Origin: JAUIAI01 sp049680625
Lineage (GTDB): Bacteria > Pseudomonadota > Gammaproteobacteria > Burkholderiales > Burkholderiaceae_E
Length of the DNA: 64,000 bases
Assembly (NCBI GenBank): GCA_049680625.1
Contig: JBAUID010000212.1
Location: forward strand, 33,754-97,753
Direction of reading: 5' to 3'
Shown: piece after piece, positions 51,423 through 60,071 of the stretch
Numbering within the stretch: position 1 is the first letter of the stretch
How the letters are laid out: each line of letters begins with the position of its first letter
Position numbers and translations under genes: made by a program
Notes under the pieces: model-generated
Databases searched by the model: none
What the model was told of the DNA's origin: nothing
The model's input: the letters and a program-made list of their open reading frames with translations, nothing else

Positions 51423-53198
51423 TTAACTACTGCGCAGCTTGCTGGTAGCAATGTCATCCGCCTTCTGCCCGTCCTCGCTTGGGACCACGCGGTAGACATC
51501 CCGCATTGCGGCGGCAGAGATTAAGCCGTCGCGCCAGTCCCGAATAACCAGGGCCGGGTCCCGTAGCGTCGGCTCACCGTAGCCGCCGCCACCTGGTGAC
51601 TGGGTTTTAAAGCTGACCGGCCCGGTTTGGCGCAGGCCAAACTTTGGTGCGGCAGTGGATACCATGGCATCGTCAACCAGGTGCATATCACCGGCAGCAC
51701 CGCTCATGCCACCGTTTACGCCGTAGCCGGTCTGGTAGTGCAAACCTTCTCCCCGAAACGAATGGGTCGCCGGCGTGTGAATCTGAACCTCGTAGTCGCA
51801 ACCTGTGCCGCCACGCCACTGACCCGCTCCGCCGCCGTCACAGCGAAACTCCTGCTGCTTAAACTGAATTGGATACAGTTGCTCGTAAACCTCGACATTG
51901 GGCATAGTCAGCCCACCCAGGGTGCACAAGTGACCGATCTGGTTGAAACCATCCCGTCCGTGTACAGCACCACCTCCAGCTGCGGCGGCGCCGTGGTAGT
52001 ACACATAAGTTTTATTGTCTTTTTCCTGCCCTACGGACAGTCCAAAGACGTTTTTTGCCCACCCGGCGCAGGCCCGCTGCGGGTCGGCCTGCGACAGGGC
52101 TTTCCAGATGGCATGGATAATTTCGTGGGCGAAAAATACGGTACACATCGTTGTCGCCGCCCCTTCGCGAGCGTTGACGATTGTGCCTTCCGGGGCCACG
52201 ATATCAACGCAGCGCCAAGCGCCTTCGTTGTGTGGCAATGACGGATCAAAAAAGGAGGCCAGTGCGGTGTAAACCGCGGAACACGTATTGGCATAGGTGG
52301 AGTTCTTAAAGCCCTTTATCTGTGGATCGCTGCCGGTAAAGTCGACCGTCATCTGATCTTCCTGAATCGTCAGGCTGACACGTACAGTAACGTCGACTTG
52401 TTCGAAGCAGTCGTTATCCGAATGGTCTTGCGCCTGGTAAACCCCATCGGGCAGGCGGACAACTTCCGCGCGAACCGAGCGATCAGCATGTGCCAGGATG
52501 CCACTGAAGCAGGCCATTGCCTGTGTGACACCTAACTCGTTCACCAGGGAGGCCACGTTTTCTGCGCCGATTCGGGTAGACCCAAGCATTGCGCCCAGAT
52601 CACCTTCCTGCAGGTGTGGCGTACGGGTATTGAGCATCAAGAGCTTAAACAAGTCGTTGCGGCGTTTACCCGCTTCTATCAGTTTCAAAACCGGCAAGCG
52701 CACTCCCTCGGCATACACTTCGGTTGCCGTTGGGTTGTACGTGCCGGCAGCGCCACCGCCGATGTCGGACTGGTGGGCCCGGTTACAGGTGAATCCAACC
52801 AGCTGCGATGGGTTGTCCTGCTCACCGGAGTCGATAAACACGGGCCGCACGATGACCCAGTCTGGCAGGTGGTTACCGCCCGCCGCCCATGGATCGTTAA
52901 GCAAAAAAACATCACCCGGGTTTATATCATCGGCAAAATCGGCCAGTACGGCGCGAACTCCAAAACCGCCACTGCCGGTGTGAATTGGTATGCCATCAGC
53001 CTGGCTCACCACTTCGCCATCTGGTCCAGCAATAAAACATGAAAAGTCGTGGGCCTGGCTGAAAATTGGGCTGCGTGCGGTGCGCACCATTACCCAGCCC
53101 ATTTGTTGCGATATGTGGTCGAGGCGGTTTTGCGTGAGGGCCAACAGAACGGGGTCGGTTTCCTGGTGCATTGCCTGGGATATAGGGGATATCTTCAT
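51423..53198 (-). CDS. hyuB: Hydantoinase B/oxoprolinase family subunit HyuB
   Basis: A 591-residue subunit of the ATP-dependent hydantoinase/oxoprolinase/acetone carboxylase superfamily. ALTQNRLDHISQQMGWVM and ARSPIFSQAHDFSCFI open it. GDVFLLNDPWAAGGNHLPD (about residues 93-111) is a family hallmark, and SPGGGGYGEPTLRDP marks the C-terminus. It works with HyuA; one subunit activates the ring amide with ATP and the other hydrolyses it. The gene overlaps hyuA by 4 bases. The substrate may be a hydantoin, 5-oxoproline or a related cyclic amide. Confidence 0.94.
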   Translation of the reverse strand: MKISPISQAMHQETDPVLLALTQNRLDHISQQMGWVMVRTARSPIFSQAHDFSCFIAGPDGEVVSQADGIPIHTGSGGFGVRAVLADFADDINPGDVFLLNDPWAAGGNHLPDWVIVRPVFIDSGEQDNPSQLVGFTCNRAHQSDIGGGAAGTYNPTATEVYAEGVRLPVLKLIEAGKRRNDLFKLLMLNTRTPHLQEGDLGAMLGSTRIGAENVASLVNELGVTQAMACFSGILAHADRSVRAEVVRLPDGVYQAQDHSDNDCFEQVDVTVRVSLTIQEDQMTVDFTGSDPQIKGFKNSTYANTCSAVYTALASFFDPSLPHNEGAWRCVDIVAPEGTIVNAREGAATTMCTVFFAHEIIHAIWKALSQADPQRACAGWAKNVFGLSVGQEKDNKTYVYYHGAAAAGGGAVHGRDGFNQIGHLCTLGGLTMPNVEVYEQLYPIQFKQQEFRCDGGGAGQWRGGTGCDYEVQIHTPATHSFRGEGLHYQTGYGVNGGMSGAAGDMHLVDDAMVSTAAPKFGLRQTGPVSFKTQSPGGGGYGEPTLRDPALVIRDWRDGLISAAAMRDVYRVVPSEDGQKADDIATSKLRSS

Positions 53199-55273
53199 TT
53201 TGAATGAGCCAGTGTCAGGACGTAATTGTCTAAGTCGTCAATCGCAACCTCGTCACCGGCGTCGACAACTATAGTGGTTGTTGCCTCTTCGATAATTGCG
53301 GGGCCAGTCAGTCGCTGTCCGCATTGCAGGTCCGGGCCGTGATAGACCGGGGTGTCAACAAACTCTCCGATGGCCAGGGAAAACACGGGTCGAATATGTT
53401 CATGCGTCGGCGAGGTTGTACACAATTCAGAGCGCAAAACCGCGAGCTTGGGAATAGACCCGGTTGCTGCCAGCCGGACTCGTGCGACGATTATTGGGTT
53501 GCCGGGGTTGGTGTGACCAAACAAACGATCATATTCCGCTTCGAACGCCTGTTGCAGTTGCTCAAGATCATCGTCAGCGGATGCGTCGATTTGCACCGAC
53601 CATTGCTGCCCTGTGTAGTGCATATCAAGTGACAGTGCGTAGCGGCAGTCGGCGGCGGCAAAGCCTTCTTCTTCCAAAGCGGCGCCGGCTTGCTCGTGCA
53701 GGGACTTGGCATGCCGGCCAATTGCCAATTTCACGTCGCCCGCTAACGGTTGACCTAACTCCATAACGAAGTCACGACGTACGTCAGCGTGTTGCATCCC
53801 CATGGCGCAAAACGCGCCCGCCTGCCGCGGAATATACACGGTGCTTGTCCCGAGCCGTCGGCCAACGCTGGCGCCATGCATTGGGCCGGCACCGCCGCAC
53901 GCAACCAGGGCAAGGTCGCGCGGGTTATAACCGCGCTGCATGCTGATTCTTTCGACGGCATGCAAAAGGTTTTGCTCAACCAGTTGAATAATCCCTGCAG
54001 CAGCTTGCGCGAGGGATATGCCAGCCGGCTTTGCAATGCGGTTGTTCAGCGCGGCGGTGGCGGCGTCAAGATCCAGGGACACGGAGCCGCCGGCATAGGG
54101 GCCGGGCCGCAGCCGGCCCAGGATAAGCTGAGCGTCGGTTACCGTGGGTTCCGTGCCACCGTGGCCGTAAGCAGCTGGCCCCGGGCGGGCGCCTGCGCCA
54201 GCCGGGCCGGCGAACAACATGCCAGCTTTGTCCATTCCGGCGATAGTGCCACCGCCCGCACCAACCGTATGTATGTCAACCGACGGGGTCACCAGGTCGT
54301 AGTCATCGATGCTCAGTTGGTCGGTCACCGCAACCTCGCCGCCATGCATCAACATGACGTCGCAACTGGTGCCGCCGATCTCCATTGTCAACATGTTTTG
54401 TCGGCCACTGGCCTGAGCGAGGTGTTGCAGTGCGCCGACGCCGGCAGACGGACCGGACAACAACAAGCTGACCGGTCGATTGCGAAGCTGCTTTAAAGAG
54501 GCTGCTCCTCCATTGCTTTGCAGAATTAGCAGCCGCGTGCGAAGCCCCATGTCAATCAGTTCGCGCTCCATCTCGTTCAGATAGGTTGCCACACGAGGCA
54601 TCAGACAGGCGTTAATGACGGTTGTTGACGTGCGCTCGTATTCACCGATGACCGGGGCAACTTCTGACGAAACGGATACGTATTCAAAGCCAGCCGTTGT
54701 GCTCAGAAATTTTGCCGCGGCCAATTCGTGGGCCGGATTGATAAAGCTGTTGAGCAGGCAAATTGCAACTGCGCTGACGTTTTCGTGGCGGAATACTTCA
54801 GCGGCCGTCTCGACATCGGCTAAAGAAAGCGCAATGCTTTCACTGCCGTCGGCGTCAATCCGCCCGCTGACCGGTTGACGCAAATACCTCGGCACCAGGA
54901 CCGGCGGGTAGGGAGTGCGGTGATCCCACGGATTCGTTCTTAAGCCGCGTCGTGCTTCCAGGCTATCGCGAAATCCGCGGGTTGTTAATAAGCCAACTTT
55001 TGCGCCTTTGCCTTCAAGCAAGGTGTTGGTGGCGACGGTGGAGCCGTGCAGGAAATACTGGCAGTCACCCAGAAACGACAGCGTTGTCATACCCATCGCC
55101 TCACAGGCTGACTTTAGAGCATTGATAACGCCCTGGCCGGGGTCGCTGGGCACCGACGGCACCTTGTACACCCGCGACTGACCATCGCTGTCGGCAACCA
55201 CCATGTCAGTGAAGGTGCCACCGACGTCAACACTGACCCGCCACGGCGGGCGTCCGATTGATGCCAAGCCCAT
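53195..55273 (-). CDS. hyuA: Hydantoinase/oxoprolinase family ATP-binding subunit HyuA
   Basis: A 692-residue ATP-binding subunit. RVSVDVGGTFTDMVVADSDG (about residues 12-31) is the phosphate-binding motif of the ASKHA fold. HGSTVATNTLLEGKGAKVGL and TMEIGGTSCDVMLM follow, with the C-terminal domain ending in EEATTTIVVDAGDE. It is the partner of HyuB and overlaps it by 4 bases. The start follows CAAGGAGACAAC, a strong ribosome-binding site. It is divergent from preA, and the 34-bp palindrome lies 145 bases upstream of its start. Confidence 0.95.
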   Translation of the reverse strand: MGLASIGRPPWRVSVDVGGTFTDMVVADSDGQSRVYKVPSVPSDPGQGVINALKSACEAMGMTTLSFLGDCQYFLHGSTVATNTLLEGKGAKVGLLTTRGFRDSLEARRGLRTNPWDHRTPYPPVLVPRYLRQPVSGRIDADGSESIALSLADVETAAEVFRHENVSAVAICLLNSFINPAHELAAAKFLSTTAGFEYVSVSSEVAPVIGEYERTSTTVINACLMPRVATYLNEMERELIDMGLRTRLLILQSNGGAASLKQLRNRPVSLLLSGPSAGVGALQHLAQASGRQNMLTMEIGGTSCDVMLMHGGEVAVTDQLSIDDYDLVTPSVDIHTVGAGGGTIAGMDKAGMLFAGPAGAGARPGPAAYGHGGTEPTVTDAQLILGRLRPGPYAGGSVSLDLDAATAALNNRIAKPAGISLAQAAAGIIQLVEQNLLHAVERISMQRGYNPRDLALVACGGAGPMHGASVGRRLGTSTVYIPRQAGAFCAMGMQHADVRRDFVMELGQPLAGDVKLAIGRHAKSLHEQAGAALEEEGFAAADCRYALSLDMHYTGQQWSVQIDASADDDLEQLQQAFEAEYDRLFGHTNPGNPIIVARVRLAATGSIPKLAVLRSELCTTSPTHEHIRPVFSLAIGEFVDTPVYHGPDLQCGQRLTGPAIIEEATTTIVVDAGDEVAIDDLDNYVLTLAHSK

Positions 55274-55417
55274 GTTGTCTCCTTGAGCGCAATTTCGGCG
55301 AAATCCCGATGCTTATGCAGCCTGCAATCTGGACTGCCCAGACACCTGTCGCCGAGGCAGCAGGCTAATCAAAACTCCCTGGCAGCGCACCGAAACTAAT
55401 AGTAAAAAAATGGATAT

Positions 55418-55451
55418 TGAATTGATAAGGAGTATACTCCTTATCAATTCA
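55418..55451. promoter_or_regulatory. Perfect 34-bp palindrome, probable MarR-type operator between hyuA and preA
   Basis: Each arm is 17 bases (TGAATTGATAAGGAGTA and its reverse complement) with no spacer, centred between 55434 and 55435. It is AT-rich, contains TATACT on both strands, and lies 144 bases from the hyuA start and 96 bases before the preA start. Such symmetry is typical of a dimeric repressor site. The MarR gene at 59492-60049 is the obvious candidate. It is not followed by a T run, so it is not a terminator. Confidence 0.75.
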
Positions 55452-55547
55452 TTCCAGGCACTATGCCCGGTGTGCATTCACAGTGCGAACCTTAAGCGCC
55501 AACCCGAAGCGCACCGTAAGATGAGTGCGTCGACAAGGAGACCAGTC

Positions 55548-56891
55548 ATGGCCAATACCAAAGTACAGTTTTGCGGTCTGGAATTTAAGAATCCCGTGAT
55601 CGCGGCTTCGCTCGAAACGACGAACAGTCCGGATCTCATGCGCCAGTGTTTTGACAACGGCGCTGCCGGCGCAATCGTTAAAACGCTGACTGATATCGAA
55701 GACATGGCGCGACTGACGCAAAACTCAAAGTATTGCGTGATGAACGACCGGGGTGAAATTATCAAAGGCAAGGTCCCGCGCGATTTTGTTTTTTACAGTA
55801 GGTCCGGCTATTCCAGTACTTTTTATAAAGACTGGGTTGACGATCTAACCGACGTTCAAAAGTATGCGGCCGAGCGAGGTGCCCATTTAATCGGTAGTGC
55901 CGGCGCCAAAGACATCAACGGCTGGAAAGATATTTGCCGCACGATTGAAGATTGTGGCTTGCCAATGGTTGAGCTCAATTTTGGTTGCCCACATCCGGCC
56001 ATGATGCCGGGGGTACACGGTGGTTCCATGATCGGTCAGGAGCCTGAAGTTGCCTTTGAAGTCACCCGCGCTGTGTGTGAGTCGATTGATATTCCGGTCA
56101 TGATCAAACTCACTCCCGATCAGTCGCGCCCGGTAGAAGTTGCCCGAGCAGCGATGGAAGCAGGCGCAGCCGCAGTCACCGCAACCAATCGTCATACCGG
56201 GTTTGCCATCGACATTGAAACCGGACAGCCGCGTATTGGCGGGCCGGCCGGCATTGGCGGTACATGGGTAAAACCCCTGACCCTGCGCTGGGTACACCGG
56301 ATTCACGAAGATCTTGGTATTCCGATTTCCGGTTCAAATGGCGTGTTTGATCATCGCGATGTTGCTGAGTTCATTATGGCCGGCGCCGGCCTTGTGCAGG
56401 TTGGCTCAGTATTGATGATAAAAGGTATGAAGTGGATGCCAAAGATTATTTCGGGCCTCGAAAAATTCATGGATGACCACGGTTACGAAACTGTAGAGCA
56501 AATGCGCGGTATAGCTTCCAAAGGTGCAGCCAAAGATTACTCAGAACAATTCGCCAAGGCCCGTACCCATGCTGAAGTTAACCACGAGACCTGTAAAAAC
56601 CCGTCGTGTAATGTCTGCGTCCAAATGTGTTTTTACGAAGCTTTGTCACAGAGCCCGGAAGGCAAGATCGAAGTGCATACCGATAATTGCATCGGCTGCG
56701 AGTTATGCCTTGATGTTTGCCCGTTTGACTCAATCAAAATGAATGCGTCTAGTGCCGAACAGCTGGCATCCGGCTTTTACGATATCCCGATTAATGTTTA
56801 CGAAAAACCAACTAAGTTTTCGACCCAGCGTAATAACCCCGAGACCATTCAGAGGGACAGTCCTAAATATTCTGCCCAGGCCGGCGACTGA
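55548..56891 (+). CDS. preA: NAD-dependent dihydropyrimidine dehydrogenase-like subunit PreA
   Basis: A flavin/iron-sulfur protein of 447 residues. VQFCGLEFKNPVIAASLETT begins the DHOD-like barrel, with VELNFGCPHPAMMPGVHGG at the FMN/active-site loop and GSNGVFDHRDVAEFIMAGAG in the phosphate loop. The C-terminal ferredoxin domain has CKNPSCNVCVQMC and CIGCELCLDVCPFDSI for two 4Fe-4S clusters. PreA reduces uracil and thymine (or the reverse), normally with the NADH-binding PreT. I choose ATG 55548, with AAGGAGA about 7 bases upstream. No preT is present; amidase and ferredoxin genes follow. Confidence 0.93.
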   Translation: MANTKVQFCGLEFKNPVIAASLETTNSPDLMRQCFDNGAAGAIVKTLTDIEDMARLTQNSKYCVMNDRGEIIKGKVPRDFVFYSRSGYSSTFYKDWVDDLTDVQKYAAERGAHLIGSAGAKDINGWKDICRTIEDCGLPMVELNFGCPHPAMMPGVHGGSMIGQEPEVAFEVTRAVCESIDIPVMIKLTPDQSRPVEVARAAMEAGAAAVTATNRHTGFAIDIETGQPRIGGPAGIGGTWVKPLTLRWVHRIHEDLGIPISGSNGVFDHRDVAEFIMAGAGLVQVGSVLMIKGMKWMPKIISGLEKFMDDHGYETVEQMRGIASKGAAKDYSEQFAKARTHAEVNHETCKNPSCNVCVQMCFYEALSQSPEGKIEVHTDNCIGCELCLDVCPFDSIKMNASSAEQLASGFYDIPINVYEKPTKFSTQRNNPETIQRDSPKYSAQAGD

Positions 56892-56921
56892 AATCCGCTG
56901 GTTGTTGTCCGGGAGTAGCAC

Positions 56922-58265
56922 ATGAGTAACTTGATTGACTTGTCGCGCAAGCTGGCGAGCGGAAAACTCACCAGCCGTGCCCTGGTCGAGCAGGCGCTGG
57001 CCAATATCGATAATCCTGCAGGTGAGGGTAGCCGTGCTTTCCTCACCGTTTACCGCGACCAGGCGCTAAGCGAAGCTGAGCGCGTTGATACCGCGCGTCG
57101 CAGCGGTTGGCCGGTGGCACCGTTTGCCGGTATTGCGCTGTCGATCAAAGACTTATTCGACGTAGCCGGTGAAGTGACGCGCGCCGGATCACACGTGCTG
57201 GACGAGCAGGCGCCGGCACGCGCTGATGCCGATATTGTCCGTTCATTGCGTGATGCCGGATTTATCCTTGTTGGTAAAACCAATATGACCGAATTTGCTT
57301 ATTCCGGTCTCGGCGTGAATAGTCATTACGGAACCCCGTTGAGCCCTTTCGCCAGAGATGTTGGTCATATACCGGGTGGTTCCACTTCCGGCGGGGCGGT
57401 TTCGGTCGCTGACAATATGGCGGCGGCAACCATTGGCACCGATACTGGCGGCTCGTGCCGCATACCAGCGGCGTTTTGTGGCATCGTGGGTTTCAAACCA
57501 AGCTCGCGCCGGGTTTCCAAACGTGGCGCGGTGCCATTGTCACCGACAATGGACTCGATCGGGCCACTGGCCCGATCGGTGTCGTGTTGCGCCGTGCTCG
57601 ACTCCGTTTTGGCCGGCGGGATTGGCCAGGACGAAGAATCTTTCCCCGAAGCCGGTTTGCGTTTTGGTGTTCTCGAGGGGTACACCACAGAATACCTTGA
57701 TCCCCAGGTTGCCGAGAGTTTCCAGGCGGCGCTGACCCGGTTGTCACAGCGCGGTATTCGCCTGACACCGGTTAATTTCGCCGAGTTAGACGAATTGCCC
57801 GAGGTGAATCGTCTCGGCGGCATTGTTGGTGCTGAAGCCTATGCGTGGCACCGGCCTTTCCTTGAGTCGCGTGGTAATTTCTATGATCCGTGGATCAAAG
57901 AACGTTTTGCCGCTGGTAAAGCTCAAAGTGCGGCTGACTACCTTGATGTTGTCGCCCATCGTGAGCGCATCGTTGCGTCTGTCGCTAATCGGAGCAGAGC
58001 ATTTGACGCTCTCGTGATGCCCACTGTGCAGATTACCCCACCCCGGCTTTCCGATATGGATGATACTGAGCTGTCCAACCGTGCCAATATGCTGAGCTTG
58101 CGAAATACGGCGGTTGGCAACTTCCTGGACCGGCCGGCAATATCAATTCCGTGTCACATTCCCGGAACGGCGCCGGTTGGCTTTATGCTTATGGGTGAGA
58201 CAATGGCTGACCGCCGTTTGCTTTCTATTGCTCGCAGCGTGGAATTCGCTGTGCGTGCTGACTGA
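56922..58265 (+). CDS. Amidase-signature family amidohydrolase
   Basis: A 447-residue amidase. LSIKDLFDVAGEVT carries the catalytic Lys (about residue 74). GGSTSGGAVSVADNM carries the cis-Ser and ATIGTDTGGSCRIPAAFCG the nucleophile Ser (about residue 174). Length is ordinary. It lies 30 bases after preA and 12 bases before the ferredoxin gene, so all three are one operon. In a reductive pyrimidine or hydantoin pathway it could hydrolyse an N-carbamoyl or amide intermediate; the substrate is not known. Confidence 0.93.
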   Translation: MSNLIDLSRKLASGKLTSRALVEQALANIDNPAGEGSRAFLTVYRDQALSEAERVDTARRSGWPVAPFAGIALSIKDLFDVAGEVTRAGSHVLDEQAPARADADIVRSLRDAGFILVGKTNMTEFAYSGLGVNSHYGTPLSPFARDVGHIPGGSTSGGAVSVADNMAAATIGTDTGGSCRIPAAFCGIVGFKPSSRRVSKRGAVPLSPTMDSIGPLARSVSCCAVLDSVLAGGIGQDEESFPEAGLRFGVLEGYTTEYLDPQVAESFQAALTRLSQRGIRLTPVNFAELDELPEVNRLGGIVGAEAYAWHRPFLESRGNFYDPWIKERFAAGKAQSAADYLDVVAHRERIVASVANRSRAFDALVMPTVQITPPRLSDMDDTELSNRANMLSLRNTAVGNFLDRPAISIPCHIPGTAPVGFMLMGETMADRRLLSIARSVEFAVRAD

Positions 58266-58277
58266 GGAGATCAGAGA

Positions 58278-58613
58278 ATGACCTTTGTAGTGACTGAGAA
58301 TTGCATCAAATGCAAATATATGGACTGTGTTGAAGTCTGCCCCGTTGACTGTTTTTACGAGGGTGAGAACTTCCTGGTCATTCACCCGGACGAATGCATC
58401 GATTGTGCGGTCTGTGAGCCGGAATGTCCGACCGAGGCCATTAAGGCTGATGCTGAACCCAACCTGGAGAATTGGCTGGAAATCAATGCCAAGTATGCGG
58501 CGCAGTGGCCAAATATCACCCGTATTGGTAAAGTTCCCGACGATGCCGATGAGTGGAAGGACAAGCCAGGCAAAGCAGATTTATTGAGCCCAAATCCAGG
58601 TGGTCAGGGTTAA
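58278..58613 (+). CDS. fdxA: 7Fe ferredoxin FdxA
   Basis: A 111-residue [3Fe-4S][4Fe-4S] ferredoxin. TENCIKCKYMDCVEVCPVDCF provides the first cluster with the extra Cys spacing of 7Fe ferredoxins, and DECIDCAVCEPECPTEAI the second. The helical C-terminal tail (ENWLEINAKYAAQWPNI) is normal for the family. The ribosome-binding site is GAGGAG. It is last in the preA - amidase - fdxA operon, and may supply or accept electrons for PreA in place of PreT. Confidence 0.95.
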   Translation: MTFVVTENCIKCKYMDCVEVCPVDCFYEGENFLVIHPDECIDCAVCEPECPTEAIKADAEPNLENWLEINAKYAAQWPNITRIGKVPDDADEWKDKPGKADLLSPNPGGQG

Positions 58614-58701
58614 GCCTATTTTCCCGGAGGCTATTTTCCTTTAAATTCAGTAGCTTATCGGCGCCTTGTAGTTAGGCTGGTCTTGCGAGAAATATGTGGC
58701 A

Positions 58702-58768
58702 CTGCAGCAAAAAAATACTTGACGCAGTGCAACATAGTGTGGATAATTTGATTTGTGCGCTGCAGCAA
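58702..58768 (+). promoter_or_regulatory. Sigma70 promoter of the phasin gene with flanking TGC-rich repeats
   Basis: TTGACG (58719-58724) and GATAAT (58742-58747) are separated by 17 bases, close to the consensus promoter. CTGCAGCAA occurs on each side (58702-58710 and 58760-58768), and GCAGTGCAAC lies between the hexamers. TGC/GCA-rich repeats near phasin promoters are typical targets of the PHA-responsive repressor PhaR; this assignment is inference. The rest of 58614-58878 holds no gene, only two CTATTTTCC copies just after fdxA. Confidence 0.7.
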
Positions 58769-58878
58769 GGCGCCGAAAAAATCAAATACAAACAACTGTT
58801 TTTAAACCGCTGTTTCCAAACCGCACCAGGCCCTGAGCGATCAAACCAGGGCCAAACGTTTCTCAAGGAGAGATTCGC

Positions 58879-59397
58879 ATGACCCCAACCGATTTCACCC
58901 AGTTCCAAGCTGAATCCATGAAAGCTGCTAATGCCTTTGTTGCCAAGAGCTTCGAAGGTTTTCAAAAGCTTTCACAGTTGAACACCCGTGTCGCCCAGTC
59001 TGCTATGGAGCAATCAGCCGAGCAAGTTAAAAGCCTGATGTCTGCCAAAGATCCAAAGGCAATGACTGAGCTGCTGTCTGGCAACACGCCGTCTGCTGAA
59101 GTATTTTCTGGCTACGCAAAAGAAGCTTATGAAATTGCTGCCCAGACCAATGCTGACGTCGTCAGCCTGATCGAAGAGCAGGTTGCTGAAGGTAACAAGA
59201 AAGTTGATGCTGCGATCGACGCCATGGCCAAGAACGCCCCGGCGGGCACCGAAGGCGCCATCAATATGATTAAACAAGGGCTAAGCGTGTCGCGCAGTGC
59301 TTATGAGCAAGCTTCCAAAGCGACCAAACAATTTGCCCAGACAGCAGAAGCCAATGTCGCTGCCGCTTCCAAGCCTGCGCCCAAAGCTGGCAAGTAA
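58879..59397 (+). CDS. phaP: Phasin (PHA granule-associated protein)
   Basis: A 172-residue helical protein that coats polyhydroxyalkanoate granules. TDFTQFQAESMKAANAFVAK and SFEGFQKLSQLNTRVAQSAM are typical of betaproteobacterial phasins. The Ala/Lys-rich tail (VAAASKPAPKAGK) is also common. No Cys or signal peptide is present. It has a strong ribosome-binding site (AAGGAGA), a near-consensus promoter and its own terminator, so it is a highly expressed single gene. No phaC, phaA or phaB is in the window. Confidence 0.95.
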   Translation: MTPTDFTQFQAESMKAANAFVAKSFEGFQKLSQLNTRVAQSAMEQSAEQVKSLMSAKDPKAMTELLSGNTPSAEVFSGYAKEAYEIAAQTNADVVSLIEEQVAEGNKKVDAAIDAMAKNAPAGTEGAINMIKQGLSVSRSAYEQASKATKQFAQTAEANVAAASKPAPKAGK

Positions 59398-59457
59398 GTC
59401 GACTGAAAAAAGTCACGGATAGGCCGGTTGTCTCCTGCGGGACAATGGGCTGACCGG

Positions 59458-59486
59458 GAAGGCCTCTTCGGAGGCCTTCTTTATTT
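59458..59486 (+). terminator. Rho-independent terminator of the phasin gene
   Basis: Perfect 9-bp stem GAAGGCCTC (59458-59466) / GAGGCCTTC (59471-59479) with a TTCG tetraloop, followed by TTTATTT. It lies 61 bases after the phasin stop. Confidence 0.93.
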
Positions 59487-59491
59487 GTACG

Positions 59492-60049
59492 CTAGGGTTT
59501 TATCCCGGCGTTGAAATCCTGGTTGCGATCATCCCCTGCGCTTGCTGGCCCGACGGGTGCCCGGCTTGCCGAGTTGTTGGCCTCGATGAGTTTCTGCATC
59601 AGGCTGGTGAAAACCTGTTTCTCGGCATCAGATAGCGGTGCAATTAAACGCGCCTGCGCGGCCTGCATCGCGGGTTGCATATTCATCGCCAGGTTTTTGC
59701 CTTCACGGGTAATTCGAACCAGCATTGCCCGCCGGTCCTGGGTTGAGGCGAAGCGCTCAACCAGGCCGCGCCGCTGCAACCGTTTAATGACATCAGCACC
59801 GCTGGTGCGATCAATGCCAACCGTTGTCGACAGGCTGATCTGGTCGAGTACCTGGTCGTTGCGCAGCACGGTCAGCAGGGCAAACTGAATCGGAGTGATG
59901 TCGAAGGTGGCACATTCGTCAGCGAACAAACCGAGGTGAATCTGGTGCAGACGGCGCACCAGGTAACCAGGCCGTTCCCATAAGCTGGTGTAGGCAGGGC
60001 GGTCGACTTGCGTTGGGGCAGAATGATTGCGGGGTGTGTCTGTGCTCAT
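59492..60049 (-). CDS. MarR-family regulator (BpsR/NicR-like)
   Basis: A 185-residue regulator. WERPGYLVRRLHQIHLGLFADEC (about residues 24-46) and FDITPIQFALLTVLRND resemble BpsR/NicR proteins, known in Bordetella and Pseudomonas as 6-hydroxynicotinate-responsive repressors. The winged helix has ISLSTTVGIDRTSGADVIKRL and DRRAMLVRITREG. The C-terminal tail is unconserved. It lies 22 bases downstream of the CDF transporter gene, probably co-transcribed or with a promoter inside it. It is the best candidate to bind the palindrome before preA; this is inference. Confidence 0.92.
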   Translation of the reverse strand: MSTDTPRNHSAPTQVDRPAYTSLWERPGYLVRRLHQIHLGLFADECATFDITPIQFALLTVLRNDQVLDQISLSTTVGIDRTSGADVIKRLQRRGLVERFASTQDRRAMLVRITREGKNLAMNMQPAMQAAQARLIAPLSDAEKQVFTSLMQKLIEANNSASRAPVGPASAGDDRNQDFNAGIKP

Positions 60050-60071
60050 TGCGCTATTGTAGGGGGGGCCG

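Noticed and set aside
53789..54496. Plus-strand frame of 235 codons inside hyuA
   Set aside because: It is an antisense shadow with low-complexity composition and no motif.
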